The notes under the pieces: generated by a model
The model's database searches: none
Told to the model about the DNA's origin: nothing
Seen by the model: the letters and a program-made list of their open reading frames with translations, nothing else
Source: Photobacterium sp. JCM 19050
GTDB lineage: Bacteria; Pseudomonadota; Gammaproteobacteria; Enterobacterales; Vibrionaceae
Direction: 5' to 3'
NCBI GenBank assembly: GCA_001310455.1
Contig: BAXG01000008.1
Location: forward strand, 1-64,000
DNA: 64,000 bases
Part shown: positions 47,175 to 57,279 of the stretch, piece after piece
How the letters are laid out: every line of letters starts with the position of its first letter
Position numbering within the stretch: position 1 is the stretch's first letter
Program-made: the position numbers and the translations under genes

Positions 47175-48131
47175 ATGCAGTTACACGAACTCGTCAATAC
47201 ATTTGGCCAGGATCTACAACGCCGTTACGGTGAGAAGGTCCATAAACTTACCCTGCACGGAGGATTCAGTTGCCCAAACCGGGATGGAACCATCGGACGT
47301 GGCGGCTGTACCTTTTGCAACGTTGCTTCATTTTCTGATGAAGATGCTCAGTTTATGAGTGTTCGTGACCAACTGACCCAGCGAGCGTCAGAGGTTCGGG
47401 CGCGAAAATACCTTGCTTACTTCCAGGCGTACACCAGCACCTATGCGGAGGTGGAACGTTTGCGGGTGATGTATGAGGATGCCTTGAAGCAGGCCGATAT
47501 TGTGGGTCTGTGTGTCGGCACCCGACCGGACTGTGTACCGGATGAAGTGCTGGAGTTGCTGGTTTCATACCAGCAGCAGGGCTATGAAATCTGGCTGGAG
47601 CTGGGGCTTCAAACCGCCAATGACCAGACACTCAAGCGTATTAACCGTGGTCACGATTTCGCGTGTTATGAACGGGTTACTCGTAAAGCAAGGGCGCTTG
47701 GCCTGAAAGTCTGTACGCACCTGATAGTTGGCCTTCCGGGGGATACGCCGGAAGATCACATCACCACGATTGATAAGGTGGTGGAAGTGGGTGTAGATGG
47801 TATCAAGCTGCATCCGCTTCACATTGTTGAAGGCAGTGTTATGGCGAAAGGTTGGCGAGCGGGCCGACTTGAGGCAATATCGTTAGATAATTATGTAGAA
47901 AGTGCGGTGAAAATGATTCAACGCACACCTGCTGATGTTGTTTATCACAGGGTATCGGCGAACGCTCGTCGACCGACCTTGCTCGCACCGGAGTGGTGTG
48001 AAAATCGGTGGTTAGCAATGACGGATATTGGCAGGGCTCTCGCGTTGACCGGTGCGCAAGGAAGTGCCATTGAAGACTCTTTCGTATACACCATGCCTGT
48101 TTTAAAGGCATCTGGATATAGCGCTCGGTAG
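47175..48131 (+). CDS. yhcC: Radical SAM protein YhcC (TIGR01212)
   Basis: 318 residues. HGGFSCPNRDGTIGRGGCTFCN holds the Fe-S cysteine cluster of this family, followed by TSTYAEVERL and LELGLQTANDQTLKRINRGHD. The substrate is unknown. It lies between gltB and arcB, the same neighbourhood as in E. coli, which suggests a conserved, perhaps redox- or nitrogen-linked, role (inference). Confidence 0.92.
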   Translation: MQLHELVNTFGQDLQRRYGEKVHKLTLHGGFSCPNRDGTIGRGGCTFCNVASFSDEDAQFMSVRDQLTQRASEVRARKYLAYFQAYTSTYAEVERLRVMYEDALKQADIVGLCVGTRPDCVPDEVLELLVSYQQQGYEIWLELGLQTANDQTLKRINRGHDFACYERVTRKARALGLKVCTHLIVGLPGDTPEDHITTIDKVVEVGVDGIKLHPLHIVEGSVMAKGWRAGRLEAISLDNYVESAVKMIQRTPADVVYHRVSANARRPTLLAPEWCENRWLAMTDIGRALALTGAQGSAIEDSFVYTMPVLKASGYSAR

Positions 48132-48161
48132 TACCCTTATAGACACAGAAAGAGCAGGCTT

Positions 48162-49868
48162 ATGATTTACTCTGCTGCCAGTGGCTTAATCCTGGTATTA
48201 GTGTTGCTGACATTGTGGGTGTTACCATACTGGCGGGCAGCGAAGGAGACGCGAAAGCGTCTCTTATCCAGTTCTCAGCCCGTGGTAATTCTGGCACCAA
48301 AGACCGGTGCCATTGTTGATGCCAATCCCCGGGCGATCCAGGAATTCTCCCTCTCTCAAAAAGACGGCCGTTTCCATTTCCCCGAAAATGCGGATCTTCT
48401 GTCACTGAAGTCGGTTCTTCAGGGCAGCGACAAGCAGCGCGGGTTTGTGTGCCTGCAATCCCATCTCGGACAAAGGCAATACGCCGTTAGTTGTTGTGCG
48501 ACCGTTTCTGGTATTTCCGTTGCCTACGGCTTTGTGCTGACCCGCTTGAGCGTTGCAAATGGAGATGATTCTTCCGGAACCGGGCTGCTTTCGGCTATCA
48601 ATGCGCTGTCTGAGCTGGTTTGTTACCAGGGCAAGGGTGGTGAGGTGCTTGCTACCAACCATGCGTTTGACCGTTTCTGGAAAGGCCGCGAACTGGAAGG
48701 GGTGATCTTTGACGCGACAAACCCCAAAGGAAAACGTCGAAGCTGTCAGACCTGGACTACCGCACCTGACGGCTCAAGCCGTTTGCTGGAAACCAACCAA
48801 AGCCTTCTGAAAAACAGCCAGGATGAAATTATCGGGTTGCTCAGTATCAGCCACGATGTGACTGAATGGCACCAGATGCAGGAAGAGCTGCGGAAAGAAA
48901 TTACCCGCCGGGAAGATGCCGAACAGTTGCTTGCCACCCGCAGTAACCTGCTTGAGGTGATCTTTGAGGCGAGCAGCGACCCTATCGGTATCTATGACAG
49001 CAACTTTGTTTATTTGCTGTGTAATGAACCGTTTGCCGCATCACTTGGCCAGACCCGGGATGTCATCATTGGTCGATCTGCTTTTGATGTTATTGAAGAA
49101 GATTTGCTGGCCTCCTACATTGACCGGGATCGGACCATCTTCGAAACCCTTGAACCTCAGACTTATGAAGACTTGGTTTTCCGGCCTGATGGCTCCCAGG
49201 TCTGGTATGAGGTGAAAAAGACGCCTCTGATTGACCCGACAGAAGGCGACCCTCGTCTGCTCGTTGTTGCGCGGGATGTGACCCAGCGTAAACACACTGA
49301 ACAGCAACTGGCTGATGCAATCATGGAGTTGCAGGAGCTGAGCTTTGTCGACAGCCTGACCAAGATTGCGAACCGGCGACGCTTTGATGAGCAGCTTCGT
49401 AGCCAGTGGCAGTCGCATATCCGGGAGAAGAAGCCTATCTCTCTGATCTTGTGTGATATTGATGACTTCAAACTCTATAACGACAACTACGGACACCAGC
49501 AAGGTGACCTGGCGTTGCAGGGTGTGGCTGAAGCGTTTCGCAATTCTGTGTTGCGCTCAACAGACCTGATAGCCCGTTATGGTGGTGAGGAGTTTGCGCT
49601 TCTGCTATCCAATACCAACCGCAGAGGGGCTGAGCATGTCGCCAATGCCGTTGCAAAAGAGCTGACTAAAATGGGTATTGTTCACGAGCATTCCCACGTC
49701 GAACCCTACCTGACGATCAGCCAGGGAGTCGTTACGCTTATTCCGGAAGTTGGGCATGATTACGGTGAGCTTGTTCGTCTGGCTGATGAAGCTCTTTATA
49801 TGGCGAAGAAGGGCGGCCGAAACTGCGTCCGCTTTATCGATAAAACGGTAGAAACCGTCGAACAATAA
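48162..49868 (+). CDS. Membrane-anchored PAS-GGDEF diguanylate cyclase
   Basis: 568 residues. N-terminal membrane helix (SGLILVLVLLTLWVLPYW), PAS-like sensor segments (about 35-240 and 255-380, with FEASSDPIGIYDSNFVYLLCNEPF), then GGDEF domain from about 390. Active site RYGGEEF at 474-478 and a product-inhibition I-site RSTD nine residues before it (465-468). It should make cyclic di-GMP. It is 30 bp after yhcC and probably cotranscribed. The same gene type sits beside arcB in V. cholerae (VC2370, from memory). Confidence 0.93.
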   Translation: MIYSAASGLILVLVLLTLWVLPYWRAAKETRKRLLSSSQPVVILAPKTGAIVDANPRAIQEFSLSQKDGRFHFPENADLLSLKSVLQGSDKQRGFVCLQSHLGQRQYAVSCCATVSGISVAYGFVLTRLSVANGDDSSGTGLLSAINALSELVCYQGKGGEVLATNHAFDRFWKGRELEGVIFDATNPKGKRRSCQTWTTAPDGSSRLLETNQSLLKNSQDEIIGLLSISHDVTEWHQMQEELRKEITRREDAEQLLATRSNLLEVIFEASSDPIGIYDSNFVYLLCNEPFAASLGQTRDVIIGRSAFDVIEEDLLASYIDRDRTIFETLEPQTYEDLVFRPDGSQVWYEVKKTPLIDPTEGDPRLLVVARDVTQRKHTEQQLADAIMELQELSFVDSLTKIANRRRFDEQLRSQWQSHIREKKPISLILCDIDDFKLYNDNYGHQQGDLALQGVAEAFRNSVLRSTDLIARYGGEEFALLLSNTNRRGAEHVANAVAKELTKMGIVHEHSHVEPYLTISQGVVTLIPEVGHDYGELVRLADEALYMAKKGGRNCVRFIDKTVETVEQ

Positions 49869-50063
49869 TTTTTCCAATCGAGCTAATTCGTTGATCATTC
49901 TGACTTGTTGAAAATATCTGCCGCTGCTTTGGAGTTTTGATACCAGTGTCACGGGCGCTGGGAGTCAGCCTTGGTATTGATATTGTCTTCAGTGTCATTT
50001 CTGACCGGCTTATTCTCACGATTGGTTTACGCTTTTCCAAAGCACTTTCCCCGGAAGGATACG

Positions 50064-52411
50064 ATGAAACAAATTAAGGTATTAGCCCAGTATTACGTAG
50101 ATCTATTGGTGAAATTGGGGATTGTCCGCTTCAGCCTGTTGTTGGCCCTTGCGCTGGTGGCGCTTGCCGTGGTGGTACAGGTTGGCATTACCCTTGTCCT
50201 TCAGGGTGATGTACATGATATCGATATCGTCCGTTCGGTGTTTTTTGGCCTCCTTATTACCCCTTGGGCGGTTTATTTTCTCTCTGTGGTGGTTGATCAG
50301 CTCGAAGAGTCCCGACAACGTCTTTCTAAACTGGTTTCAAAACTCGAGGAGATGCGTTCACGCGATCTGGAGCTGAACCGCCAGTTGACGGAAAATATCC
50401 ATCAGCTTAACCAGCAGATTGAAGAGCGTGAACGTGCGGAAGAAGCACGCCATGAGGCGATGAAAGATTTGGAGAACGAAGTTTCCACCGCGAGAAGGCC
50501 CAGTTGGATCTGGCTGAGCAGACCGCGCTTCTGCGTTCGTTTATCGATGCGTCGCCGGATCTCATTTATTACCGCAACGAAGCCGGTAAGTTTTCTGGTT
50601 GCAACAAGGCGATGGAAGAGCTGACCGGCAAAACGGAAAAAGAGCTGGTTGGTTTGACGCCGTGGGATGTATACAGCGAAGATGTGGCGTCCAAAGTCGT
50701 TGAAACCGACCAGCAGGTGTTTGACTCCAACGTCTCTCTGACTTACGAGCAGTGGCTGGAGTACATGGACGGCCGCAAGTCCTATTTTGAGCTTCGTAAG
50801 GTGCCGTTTTTCAGCCGTGAAGGCCGCCGTCTAGGCCTGGTAGGTTTCGGGCGTGAAATCACCGAACGTAAGCGCTACCAGGACGCACTGGAAAAAGCCA
50901 GCCGGGATAAGACGGCCTTCATTTCCACCATCAGTCATGAACTGCGCACGCCACTTAACGGCATTGTCGGTCTCAGCCGGATGCTGCTTGACTCGCCCCT
51001 CAATGATGAACAGCGTGGTTACATGCGAACTGTCCATGTTTCGGCCATCACGCTTGGTAACATCTTTAATGACATTATTGATATGGATAAGTCCGACCGC
51101 AGTCGTCTGGAACTTTATCCTAAGCCTCTGGATCTTCCTGACTTCCTTTCTGATATTGAAAACCTGGCGGGTGTGTTGGCAGACCAGAAAGGGCTTCGCT
51201 TCAGTGTCGAGCGTCTGACAGATTTCCCTCGCATGATTGAGGTTGACGGGACCCGCCTGCGTCAGGTGCTTTGGAACCTGATTAACAATGCGGTGAAATT
51301 TACCCAGGAAGGCTGCGTGATTGTCTCTGTGAGTTGCGACGTGGAAGATGACATGGCTTACCTCCACTTCGACATTGAAGACAGCGGCATGGGTATCCCT
51401 GAAAAAGAGCAGGAGAAGATTTTCGCCATGTACTACCAGTACAAGAGTGGTGACAGCAATCTTCACGCAGTAGGCACAGGGATTGGCCTGGCTGTATCAC
51501 GCCAGCTGGCCAGATGATGGGCGGGGATATTACAGTTGAGAGTGAGGTTGGTGAGGGGAGTACCTTTACCGTGACACTCAGTGCCCCTGTGGTAGACAAA
51601 GAAGAAGAGCTCGATGCAATGCCAGATGAGAAGCAGAGCAGCCTTCGCGTCCTCCTGGTAGAAGACATAGAACTTAATGTTACCGTTGCGAAAAACCTGC
51701 TTGAAAGCCTTGGCCATACCGTTGATGTTGCGATGTGCGGTAAAGATGCTTGGTGATGTTCTCTCCGGACAGCTACGATCTTGTACTGCTGGATATTCAG
51801 TTGCCGGACATGACCGGGTTCGATATTGCCAAAAACCTCAGGGAAAATTACGAGCATCTTCCGCCACTGGTTGCCCTGACAGCCAATATTATCAAGGACA
51901 AGAGTGAATACCTCAAGAAAGGTATGGATGAGGCGATTAGCAAGCCGATAAACGCCAAAGCGCTGTCCGGTGTGATTCAGCGCCAGGCGTTGACCTGTGC
52001 ACTGCCGGATACCAAAGAGACGTCACCTGTTCAGGGAATTGTCAGTGATGAACTGTCAGATACCCTGTTGGATCTGGATATGCTGACATCCTACGTTGAC
52101 CTGGTTGGTGCCAAGCCGGTGCTTGACAGTATTACCATGTTTGAAGAGATGATGCCGGGTTATATCGAAATACTTGATTCGAACATGACGGCCAGAGACA
52201 AAGAAGGCATTGTTTCTGAAGCGCATAAAATCAAGGGTGCGGCCGGCTCTATTGGCCTGAAACATATTCAGCAACTGGCGCAGAAGGCCCAGTCTCCGGA
52301 ATTGCCTGCCTGGTGGGAGAATGTATCCGATTGGTTGATGAGATTAAAGAAGGCTACCAGCACGATGTCGCTTTCTTGCGAAACTGGGTCAGCCGCTACA
52401 GCAAGGACTGA
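50064..52411 (+). CDS. arcB: Aerobic respiration control sensor kinase ArcB (four frameshifts)
   Basis: Tripartite hybrid kinase that senses quinone redox state and phosphorylates ArcA. Corrected for single-base losses at about 50486, 51511, 51751 and 52332, it has 783 residues. Two membrane helices (LLLALALVALAVVVQ, VFFGLLITPWAVYFLSVVV), coiled-coil, PAS, HisKA with His292 ([10 protein letters not shown]; the same number as in E. coli ArcB), HATPase, receiver Asp578 (VLLDIQLPD) and HPt His722 (EAHKIKGAAGS). The start at 50064 follows GGAAGG. Convergent with arcA. Confidence 0.95.
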
Positions 52412-52465
52412 AGCCGGAGCCCGGCTTTGCCTCGCGAAGCTCCGGATGCAGAAAACGCCAGATGT

Positions 52466-52493
52466 AAAAAAGGCCCTGACAGGGCCTTTTTTT
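52466..52493. terminator. Bidirectional terminator between arcB and arcA
   Basis: AAAAAAGGCCCT-GAC-AGGGCCTTTTTTT: strong in both directions, between the two convergent stops. Confidence 0.95.
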
Positions 52494-52511
52494 CGGAGCG
52501 TTCCGGAAGGA

Positions 52512-53229
52512 TTATTCTTCTTCCAGATCGCCACAGAAGCGGTAACCTTCGCCATGGATGGTAGCGATGATTTCAGGCGTGTCACTAACTGATTCGAAGT
52601 GCTTACGGATGCGACGGATAGTGACGTCCACAGTACGGTCATGAGGCTTCAGCTCACGGCCGGTCATCTTCTTGAGCAGTTCAGCACGAGTCTGGATAGT
52701 GCCTGGGTTTTCACAGAAGTGCAGCAGGGCACGGAACTCTGAACGAGGCAGCTTGAACTGTTCGCCGGTTGGGCTAACCAGTGATCGGCTGTTGATTTCC
52801 AAAGACCAGCCGTTGAAACGATAGCGTTCAACCTGGCGCTTGTCTTCTACCTGAGAGCCTGGTTCATTGCACGAGCCAGCAGGTTACGCGCACGGATAGT
52901 CAGTTCACGAGGTTGAATGGTTTAGTGATGTAATCATCAGCACCAATTTCCAGACCCAGAATCTTGTCTACTTCATTATCACGACCGGTCAGGAACATCA
53001 GTGCCATATCACCTTGCTCACGCAGTTCGCGCGCCAGCAGCAGGCCGTTTTTGCCTGGCAGGTTGATATCCATGATTACCAGATGTACACCCTGATTTTG
53101 CAATGCCTGGTGCATCTCTTCGCCATCATTGGCTTCCAGGACAACGTATCCCTCTGCTTCGAAAATGCTTTTCAGAGTGTTACGAGTGACTTGTTCGTCT
53201 TCAACGATCAGAATGTGAGGGGTTTGCAT
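52512..53229 (-). CDS. arcA: Redox response regulator ArcA (two frameshifts)
   Basis: OmpR-family regulator, 239 residues after restoring bases at about 52912 (CCC to CC) and 52858 (GGG to GG). Receiver with phospho-Asp54 ([12 protein letters not shown]) and conserved Lys in [10 protein letters not shown]-terminal winged helix ([17 protein letters not shown] ... [15 protein letters not shown]). It represses respiratory and activates fermentative genes when ArcB is active. Convergent to its own sensor, a vibrio trait; in E. coli arcA is far away. Confidence 0.95.
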
Positions 53230-53630
53230 TGGCGATACCTAATTCACTTAACTTTTAAAATTGTCATAACGCTGCATAGACATCGTTATGGAGAAATATT
53301 ACACACAGACAATAAGGGTAATACTATTGATAATGCGAAAATTAGACTTATTGTCTGTCTGGTACGCCATCCTTAGTGAAGGTGTCGGGGAGAATCGTCC
53401 AATACACCGCGAACTTCTGCATACCTGCTGAAGTCCAGATTAATCCATTGAATGGCACTAATTTTATTCGCTTAACAGCCCGCTAACAATAATTTGATTT
53501 TATCATAAGGCTGTTTTTTCATCTTTATTGATATACGTCAATCCACCTATTTTGCTAAGTCTGACATACAAGACAAGATGAATATTGTTACGATGACATC
53601 AAGTACGTAGAAATATAACTACAGGTGATT
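53230..53630. other. Divergent region arcA / DUF3293 with inverted repeat
   Basis: 401 bp, A/T-rich, no gene. A perfect 12-bp inverted repeat, ACAGACAATAAG (53305-53316) and CTTATTGTCTGT (53347-53358), encloses 30 bases about 76-130 bp upstream of arcA. It could be a leader hairpin or an operator. Confidence 0.7.
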
Positions 53631-54043
53631 ATGACGTGTAACAAGCGATCGTTATGGGATTGTTACCACAATATTGTGTTTACCGCTACGGTTTGTCCAA
53701 CATTCCGATCTTTCGCCATTATAACGGCTGCGAATCCATTCAGTAGATTGTTAGATGATGCGCATAATGCTAGACGAAATCAATCGTTTGCTGCGAGCCT
53801 GAGTATAAAAGCGATCCCTTTTTGTGAAATTACGGGTAAATCTCCGGATAACAGTTGGCAGGAGCTGGATTTGCTGTTGCAACGTCGTTAGAAGACGCTG
53901 TTACCCTGGCAACAAAACAGGAACAAAATGCGATTTATTGGGTAGAGGATAACCGGGTTTACTTGGTGCCAGTCACACTTACAGGTTATGAGACGGAGTT
54001 GGTAGGGGAATTTTCCGTATTGTTCAGGCAGGATGTTGACTAG
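53631..54043 (+). CDS. DUF3293 domain protein (one frameshift)
   Basis: About 137 residues once a G is restored at about 53868 (GGG to GG). It has the DUF3293 core: FAIITAANPFSRLLDDAHN near residue 25, then GKSPDNSWQELGFAV, and a C-terminal IYWVEDNRVYLVPV. Small soluble protein of unknown function. The ATG at 53631 overlaps a weak AGGTGA site. It lies 23 bp before the RraA-like gene, likely one operon. Confidence 0.75.
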
Positions 54044-54066
54044 TTTTGCAAACTGCTGGAGGAAAA

Positions 54067-54566
54067 ATGGACGATCTCCTTCCGGAAATCTGTGACCAAT
54101 TTGATGAATCAGTGTGTTGGATCCCGTTGCAATGGGTTGATGTGGGCGGAATACCGGTATTTTATGGTCCGGTGGAAACGCTGCGCTGTTTCGAAGACAA
54201 CTCCAAAGTCAGGGAGCTTCTCGGTCAACCCGGTAACGGGCGGATTCTGGTTGTCGATGGACAGGGATCACGTCGCCGTGCGTTGCTGGGGGATCAACTG
54301 GCAATGAAGGCGGTAGAAAATGGCTGGGCCGGTGTGGTGGTAGTTGGGTATGTCCGTGATGTGGCAACCATTGGCAAGCTGGACCTCGGCGTAAAAGCCT
54401 GGGAGTTTGCCCGGTGAAAACTGAAAAGCGTGGCCTTGGGGATGTTGGCGTAGAGCTGCGTATCGAAGGAATCAGTGTCTCTCCAGGGTGCTACCTCTAT
54501 GCTGACAAAAACGGGGTTGTCGTCAGCGAGACCGAGCTCGATTTAAGCCTGGTGGGTCAGAGCTAA
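54067..54566 (+). CDS. RraA-like protein with HMG/CHA aldolase motif (one frameshift)
   Basis: 166 residues when the C lost at about 54400 (CCC to CC) is restored. Often labelled RraA (RNase E inhibitor), but it has the full D-x20-R-D signature of 4-hydroxy-4-methyl-2-oxoglutarate aldolases: Asp in LLGDQ, twenty residues, then RD in GYVRDV. E. coli RraA has R-Q there. The N-terminal start at 54067 follows GGAGGAAAA. Function as a divalent-metal aldolase or oxaloacetate decarboxylase is therefore possible; I do not assign rraA. Confidence 0.82.
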
Positions 54567-54598
54567 CGAAGGCGCTGAATGAAAACGTGCAGACAAAG

Positions 54599-54629
54599 GA
54601 GTGGGTCGCTTAGCGGCCTCTTTCTTATT
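54599..54629 (+). terminator. Terminator after the RraA-like gene
   Basis: GGGTCGC/GCGGCCT with loop TTA (one G-U pair) followed by CTTTCTTATTT, 33 bp after the stop. Confidence 0.55.
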
Positions 54630-54642
54630 TGATAAACCCAAA

Positions 54643-55110
54643 TCAAAATCGGAAAGAAACTCCCAGCTGGTACTTGGGTTCGTTCAGCACCTCTTTTTCA
54701 CTGTCTTCACCGATGTGGTAGTCGAAACTGGCGTGCAGGTTTAGCTTGTCAGTGAGTTGATAGTGACTGGACACGGAAACGCCGGTATTGGTTTCATCCT
54801 GTTCTTTTTCGGTGAACAGGGCGCTGCCTACTTTGATGTACGGTGAAAAGTTATATTCGATGCCGCTCAGTAACCCCCGCTTGGTTGGAGAGTGTTCTGA
54901 TGCAGAGGACATTTGCGTGCCTAAAACCAGGCTGAACCCACGGTAAACGGGGTAGGAGTAGCCGCTGCTAATTTGCCAGCTGTCGAAGGATTCACTGCTG
55001 GATTCAGACGACAGATACCATGACCCCGAGGTATTCGGAGATGGGGCGTCTGCTGCTGCTGCATGAAGTGCCACGGCCTGCAGGACGATTGCTGTTAGTA
55101 TGTATTTCAT
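54643..55110 (-). CDS. Small outer-membrane beta-barrel protein, unknown function
   Basis: 155 residues. Signal peptide (ILTAIVLQAVALHAAA), then alternating strands and a C-terminal SFRF ending in Phe, the hallmark of BAM-assembled barrels. About six to eight strands are possible. The start at 55110 has GGAAGG 6 bp upstream. I do not recognise a named family; OmpW/OmpA-like small porin folds are the closest idea. It stands alone. Confidence 0.7.
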   Translation of the reverse strand: MKYILTAIVLQAVALHAAAADAPSPNTSGSWYLSSESSSESFDSWQISSGYSYPVYRGFSLVLGTQMSSASEHSPTKRGLLSGIEYNFSPYIKVGSALFTEKEQDETNTGVSVSSHYQLTDKLNLHASFDYHIGEDSEKEVLNEPKYQLGVSFRF

Positions 55111-55240
55111 ACGCAACCTTCCTTGTTGTTTGTCTTATTTTCCGTATTGCATAAGCCACTGAAAAGCGTGAATGCAATAAGTTGATTAAAGATTATACGC
55201 CAACAGTTTTATTTGTGCACACAAGCGATTGTGACTAACT

Positions 55241-56947
55241 TCAGAATGTGTCTCCTTTCCTGTAAGGATAGACATCGTTGAAGCAACCTTCCTCGATGTT
55301 TTTTTGTAGCCCCTTCCAGAAGTTTGCCTCGAAGAGATCGCTATGTAGTTCTTCAAAAAGGCTTTTTACCCGGGAACTGGTCAGGAGGAAGGTTCGGAAC
55401 TCCTCAGGGAAAACGTCATTCTCACCCACGCTGTACCAAGGCTCTGCTGCCATTTCGTCTTCCGGGAAACGTGGCGGCGGGATGCGCCTGAAGTTCACTT
55501 CATGTAAGTAACTGATTTCATCGTAGTCGTAAAAAATGACCCGATTGTGACGGGTAACGCCAAAGTTTTTGAACAGCATATCGCCGGCAAAAATATTTGC
55601 GGCAGCCAGCTCTTTGAGGGCATCCCCATATTCCTGGACGGCATCCTTCAGCGCGTCGTCATCGGCTTGTTCAATGTAGATATTGAACGGGATCATCCGC
55701 CGCTCCATGTAGAGGTGTTTGATCAGCACTTCCTTGGCAGTTACCACGATTTTTGAGGGGGCAACGTCCAGTAACTCTTCAAGAAGCTCGTCACTGAAAC
55801 GGTGGCGAGGGAATCGGAAGTTGCGGTATTCCTGGGTATCTGCCATACGGCCGCAGCGGTCATGCTCTTTTACCAGCTTATATTTGGCTTTGACCGTTGC
55901 GTGGTTCATGTTTTTCTGCGGAGCAAACCTGTCCTTAATAACTTTGAAGACGAAACCGTAGGAGGGGAGCGTAAATACGCTCATCACCATCCCTTTGATG
56001 CCCGCAGCAATTTCAAATTGATCGTCCGATTTATCCAGGTGGTGGAGAAACTCCCGGTAAAGCTCGGTTTTTCCGTGTTTCTGACAGCCAATGGCGGTGT
56101 AGAGCTCAGAGAGGGTTTTATTCGGCATCAATTGGCTGAGGAAATCGACAAGAGCTGCAGGTGCCGGTGCGTAAACCATAAAATAGGAGCGGGCGAAGCT
56201 GAATATCATGCTGACGCCATCAGTATCGGAGATACAGGCATCGACATACATTTCGCCGTTTTCATTGGTGAGTAGCGCAAGCACAAAAGGTTGGGTCTGG
56301 TTGGCCATTTCCATCCGGCCAATCAGGTAAACACCTTTGTTTCGGTAGAAAGGCTCTCTCACCATCTCAATGGTAAAGCCAAGGGTAAGCTGGGGACCAA
56401 ACCGTTTTTGCAGAACCTGGGTGATACGTTTGATGTCCCTTGCCTGATTTTCCCAGTTAATGGAGAAAGGCGTGTCGTCGAGCAGCCTTTCAATGGTGGC
56501 GTAAACACCGGCCTGGGACGTGTACCGACGAAGGAGTGGTGTCGGATACTTCGGAATCCTGCCTCCCTGTGAGCTCTGGATAAACAACTTTTCCCGCCGG
56601 ATATTGCGGTGTTCGAACAACCGGCAGTAAACCGAGTTAAAAAAGCTCTCTGCGATGTCATAACGGGGATAGTTATTGAGAAGCAGCACGTAGGCGGCTT
56701 TTACAGACATAAGGAAAGAGCGCGTGGCATAGCGCTTGTTCAGCATGGTCTTTAACTGCTGACCTACAAGACCGACGTGGTGATCATAAATGTTGATCCG
56801 TTCTTTCAATGACGCCTGGACACCTTGCCAATCCTGTGCCTCAAAGCGTTCCTGGGCACCGGCGGTTACATCGAGGAAGCGACCGTACATGGCATCCGCT
56901 CCCTGGAGAATACTGTGGGCAACCAGTTCATCCATCGCAGTTTTCAT
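55241..56947 (-). CDS. aceK: Isocitrate dehydrogenase kinase/phosphatase AceK
   Basis: 568 residues, complete. Bifunctional enzyme that switches isocitrate dehydrogenase and so the TCA/glyoxylate branch. ATP-binding [26 protein letters not shown] region and the catalytic [18 protein letters not shown] are clear. The ATG at 56947 is preferred over a TTG two codons upstream. It is not next to aceB/aceA, unlike E. coli aceBAK. Confidence 0.94.
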   Translation of the reverse strand: MKTAMDELVAHSILQGADAMYGRFLDVTAGAQERFEAQDWQGVQASLKERINIYDHHVGLVGQQLKTMLNKRYATRSFLMSVKAAYVLLLNNYPRYDIAESFFNSVYCRLFEHRNIRREKLFIQSSQGGRIPKYPTPLLRRYTSQAGVYATIERLLDDTPFSINWENQARDIKRITQVLQKRFGPQLTLGFTIEMVREPFYRNKGVYLIGRMEMANQTQPFVLALLTNENGEMYVDACISDTDGVSMIFSFARSYFMVYAPAPAALVDFLSQLMPNKTLSELYTAIGCQKHGKTELYREFLHHLDKSDDQFEIAAGIKGMVMSVFTLPSYGFVFKVIKDRFAPQKNMNHATVKAKYKLVKEHDRCGRMADTQEYRNFRFPRHRFSDELLEELLDVAPSKIVVTAKEVLIKHLYMERRMIPFNIYIEQADDDALKDAVQEYGDALKELAAANIFAGDMLFKNFGVTRHNRVIFYDYDEISYLHEVNFRRIPPPRFPEDEMAAEPWYSVGENDVFPEEFRTFLLTSSRVKSLFEELHSDLFEANFWKGLQKNIEEGCFNDVYPYRKGDTF

Positions 56948-57127
56948 AGGCAATCCGTTGTCTGCTTTTTATACAGTTACTATGTCGGGATTCAGAGGTG
57001 GCTGCAACCGTTACAGGGCGATGAGGTTCACATCCATGAATGGAAGCAAAATGTGAATTTATGTTGACCTTGGGCGCTGATTTCGGTAAACGTTACACAA
57101 TAAGCAAATTAATGTAGCAGACACGGC

Positions 57128-57193
57128 ATGTTTCCACTGACCCGCACCATGACCATTATTATTACCGGCACTTTTCGTGTTGGTGCGGGCTGA
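57128..57193 (+). CDS. thrL: thr operon leader peptide
   Basis: 21-codon frame with five threonine and three isoleucine codons packed between codons 5 and 15 (LTRTMTIIITGT). It directly precedes the attenuator of thrABC, so ribosome stalling when charged Thr- or Ile-tRNA is scarce would control read-through. A possible promoter is TTGACC at 57064, with a weak -10 17 bp later. Confidence 0.9.
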   Translation: MFPLTRTMTIIITGTFRVGAG

Positions 57194-57247
57194 TGCACAG
57201 AAAAAAATAAAAAGAGCCCGTACCCAACAAGGTACGGGCTTTTTTTT
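57141..57247 (+). promoter_or_regulatory. Threonine operon attenuator
   Basis: Three mutually exclusive helices are visible. 1:2 is CCCGCACC (57141-57148) with GGTGCGGG (57182-57189). 2:3 is CGGGCT (57186-57191) with AGCCCG (57215-57220). 3:4 is AGCCCGTACC (57215-57224) with GGTACGGGCT (57231-57240), followed by seven T: the terminator. Standard transcription attenuation coupled to thrL. Confidence 0.93.
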
Positions 57248-57279
57248 AGCCAGTTTTAGAGATATCCAAGGAGGATGGG

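Noticed and set aside
53288-53431. 47-codon frame upstream of arcA
   Set aside because: No ribosome site, and it spans the inverted repeat.
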